Under the pieces are notes generated by a model, which was not told the DNA's origin, searched no databases, and worked only from the letters and a program-made list of their open reading frames with translations. A program made the translations under genes and the position numbers. Below, piece after piece: positions 62,285 through 64,000 of a stretch of 64,000 bases of DNA. The stretch covers positions 1 through 64,000 of the forward strand of contig JAUCBJ010000998.1 in NCBI GenBank assembly GCA_032718475.1, in the 5' to 3' direction. Within the stretch, counting starts at the first letter, position 1, and each line of letters starts with the position of its first letter. Source of the DNA: Nemertoderma westbladi (taxonomy: Eukaryota; Xenacoelomorpha; Nemertodermatida; Nemertodermatidae).

Positions 62285-64000
62285 ATGTCTTCGAATACTT
62301 TGAGTGACGCTGCCTGGGATTTACTGGATCGTATCATGGCAGATGAAAGTGATTCTCAGTACGGTGATGAGGAACAAGAGAACATCGTCGCTCCACCAAC
62401 TGTTAATAACGAAATCGGCAACACAAGCAGCGGTATAAACGTTATCAGTTTTAAATCAGAAGCGGGAGCTATTTGCGGTACTTCTGAAGATAAATCTCGA
62501 AAGATCAAACAAGAGTTCTGTACAGATGAACAATATTATACTAATAATCAAATCGGTAACACAAGCAGCGGTATAAACGTTATCAGTTTTAAATCAGAAA
62601 CGGGAGATAGTTGTGGTACTTCCGAAGATAAATCTCGAAAAATCAAACAAGAGTTCTGTACAGATGAACAATATTCTAATAATCAAATCGGCAACACAAA
62701 CAGCGGTATAAACGTTATCAGTTTTAAATCAGAATCGGAATCTATTTGCGGTACTTCCGAAGATAAATCTCGAGTTGTAAGACAAGATTTCTGTATTGGG
62801 AAACCATCTCCTTGTGAAGTTATTGCTAAGTCCGTTCTCAAGTGTAAGCAAATTAATCGCAAAGTAAATTTAAAGAATCGTAAACAATCATTGCATAAAG
62901 GTATCAAGTATAATTGTGGGTCATGTGACAAGCCATTTAGAAACAAACGGAGTATAAAGAGACACGTGGAATCAATTCACAAACGTATCAAGTATAAATG
63001 CGTTTATTGCGATAAATTGTTCACATGGAAAGGAAATCTAAAGAAACACATGGAATCAGTACATAAATGTATCAAGTATAATTGCGGTTCTTGTGACAAA
63101 CAATTTAGTGGCAATGGATATCTAAAGATACACACGGAATCAGTTCATAAAGGCATCAAGTATAATTGCGTTTCCTGTGACAAACAATTTACTAGAAAAG
63201 GAAATCTAAAGATACACATAGAATCAGTACATAAAGGCATTAAGTATAAATGCGGTTCTTGTGAAAAACAATTTAGTGACAAAGCATATCTGAAAATACA
63301 CATAGAATCAGTACATAAAGGCATCAAGTATAATTGCGGTTCTTGTGACAAACAATTCATTGGGAAACAGAGTCTGAAGAAACACATGGAATCAGTACAT
63401 AAAGGCATCAAGTATAATTGCGGTTCCTGTGACAAACAATTTACTAGAAAAGTACATCTAAAGACTCACACGGAATCAGTACATAAAGGCATCAAGTATA
63501 ATTGCGGTTCTTGTGAAAAACAATTTAGTTACAAAGGAGTTCTAAAGAAACACATGGAATCAGTTCATAAAGGCATCAAGTATAATTGCGGTTCTTGTGA
63601 AAAACAATTTAGTGACAAAGCATATCTGAAAATACACATAGAATCAGTACATAAAGGCATCATGTATAATTGCGGTTCTTGTGAAAAACAATTTAATGAC
63701 AAAGGATATCTGAAGAAACACACGGAATCAGTACATAAAGGTATCAAGTATAATTGCGGTTCCTGTGACAAACAATTTAATGACAAAGGACATCTAAAGA
63801 CTCACACGGAATCAGTACATAAAGGCATCAAGTATAATTGCGGTTCTTGTGAAAAGCAATTTAGTGTTAAGAGTAATCTAAAGATACACACGGAATCAGT
63901 TCATAAAGGCATCAAGTATAATTGCGGTTCCTGTGACAAACAATTTACTAGCAAAAGAAATCTAAAGAGACACATGGAATCAGTTCATAAAGGCATCAAG
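62285..64000 (+). CDS. C2H2 zinc-finger array protein with N-terminal tandem repeats, 5' part
   Basis: Open for 572 codons from the ATG to the window edge. Residues 1-40 are acidic (AAWDLLDRIMADESDSQYGDE). Residues about 41-180 are three tandem repeats of 45-46 residues (138 and 135 bp; IGNTSSGINVISFKSE, then CGTSEDKSRKIKQEFCTDEQY). They include an I-K-Q-E-type motif that resembles a sumoylation site; the third repeat degenerates. After a basic linker, 13 C2H2 fingers of 28 residues (C-x2-C-x12-H-x4-H, KGIKYN linker) run to the edge. It appears to be a single exon. Homologous to 2-1385, which preserves a 3' end. Confidence 0.88.
   Translation, partial: MSSNTLSDAAWDLLDRIMADESDSQYGDEEQENIVAPPTVNNEIGNTSSGINVISFKSEAGAICGTSEDKSRKIKQEFCTDEQYYTNNQIGNTSSGINVISFKSETGDSCGTSEDKSRKIKQEFCTDEQYSNNQIGNTNSGINVISFKSESESICGTSEDKSRVVRQDFCIGKPSPCEVIAKSVLKCKQINRKVNLKNRKQSLHKGIKYNCGSCDKPFRNKRSIKRHVESIHKRIKYKCVYCDKLFTWKGNLKKHMESVHKCIKYNCGSCDKQFSGNGYLKIHTESVHKGIKYNCVSCDKQFTRKGNLKIHIESVHKGIKYKCGSCEKQFSDKAYLKIHIESVHKGIKYNCGSCDKQFIGKQSLKKHMESVHKGIKYNCGSCDKQFTRKVHLKTHTESVHKGIKYNCGSCEKQFSYKGVLKKHMESVHKGIKYNCGSCEKQFSDKAYLKIHIESVHKGIMYNCGSCEKQFNDKGYLKKHTESVHKGIKYNCGSCDKQFNDKGHLKTHTESVHKGIKYNCGSCEKQFSVKSNLKIHTESVHKGIKYNCGSCDKQFTSKRNLKRHMESVHKGIK
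62408..62800. repeat. Three tandem 135/138-bp coding repeats
   Basis: Marked by aaatcggcaacacaa-type starts at about 62412, 62550 and 62685. All copies are in frame. Confidence 0.9.

Overview
The window is animal nuclear DNA, most likely from an aquatic invertebrate; the phylum cannot be fixed from sequence alone. The case for an animal rests on C2H2 zinc-finger genes with 84-bp tandem fingers, a BEL/Pao retrotransposon, Penelope-like elements, and a complete Maverick/Polinton. No operons, RNA genes or CRISPR arrays were seen. Almost everything between the two zinc-finger genes is mobile DNA, much of it nested like Russian dolls.

Layout. 1-1385: 3' end of a C2H2 array gene with a frameshift. 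1890-8270: a decayed minus-strand LINE, split by about 3.4 kb of other repeats. 8758-16112: a minus-strand Penelope-like element (PLE2), split by a Ty3/gypsy LTR element (9926-15903, TSD GTGAC). The gypsy leader is itself split by a TA-target DNA element (14155-15416). 19153-21231: another TA-target element carrying a palindromic 20-bp minisatellite. 21510-39306: a second copy of the 14155-15416 family, split by a 16.6-kb BEL/Pao element (22107-38664). The BEL pol gene is split in turn by a piggyBac remnant (31164-32560, TTAA target). 40229-41338: a diverged solo LTR of the BEL family (TSD AAAAG). 42340-60850: a Penelope-like element (PLE1), split by a 1.4-kb palindromic element (TSD GTGTACAA) and by a Polinton (44530-60589, TSD TACGTG). 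60851-61521: a LINE tail. 62285-64000: 5' part of a second C2H2 gene with N-terminal tandem repeats, running off the window.

The Polinton carries a protein-primed DNA polymerase B (broken), packaging ATPase, chromodomain integrase, adenain-like protease, double jelly-roll major capsid protein, a tandem pair of related virion-type proteins, a basic core-type protein, a 570-aa unknown gene on the opposite strand, and a small protein that reads as a two-repeat TATA-binding-protein (TBP) fold. The virion genes are open while the polymerase has two TGA stops and two apparent frameshifts.

The most unusual observations are: (1) the TBP-like protein in the Polinton; (2) the gypsy element, whose reverse transcriptase and RNase H are replaced, in frame, by a 12-bp minisatellite, leaving a 1166-codon Gag-PR-IN frame; (3) a 165-nt leader with conserved base-pairing shared by the gypsy gag and by an extra zinc-knuckle ORF in the otherwise unrelated BEL element. 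All assignments come from reading motifs by eye; no database search was possible.
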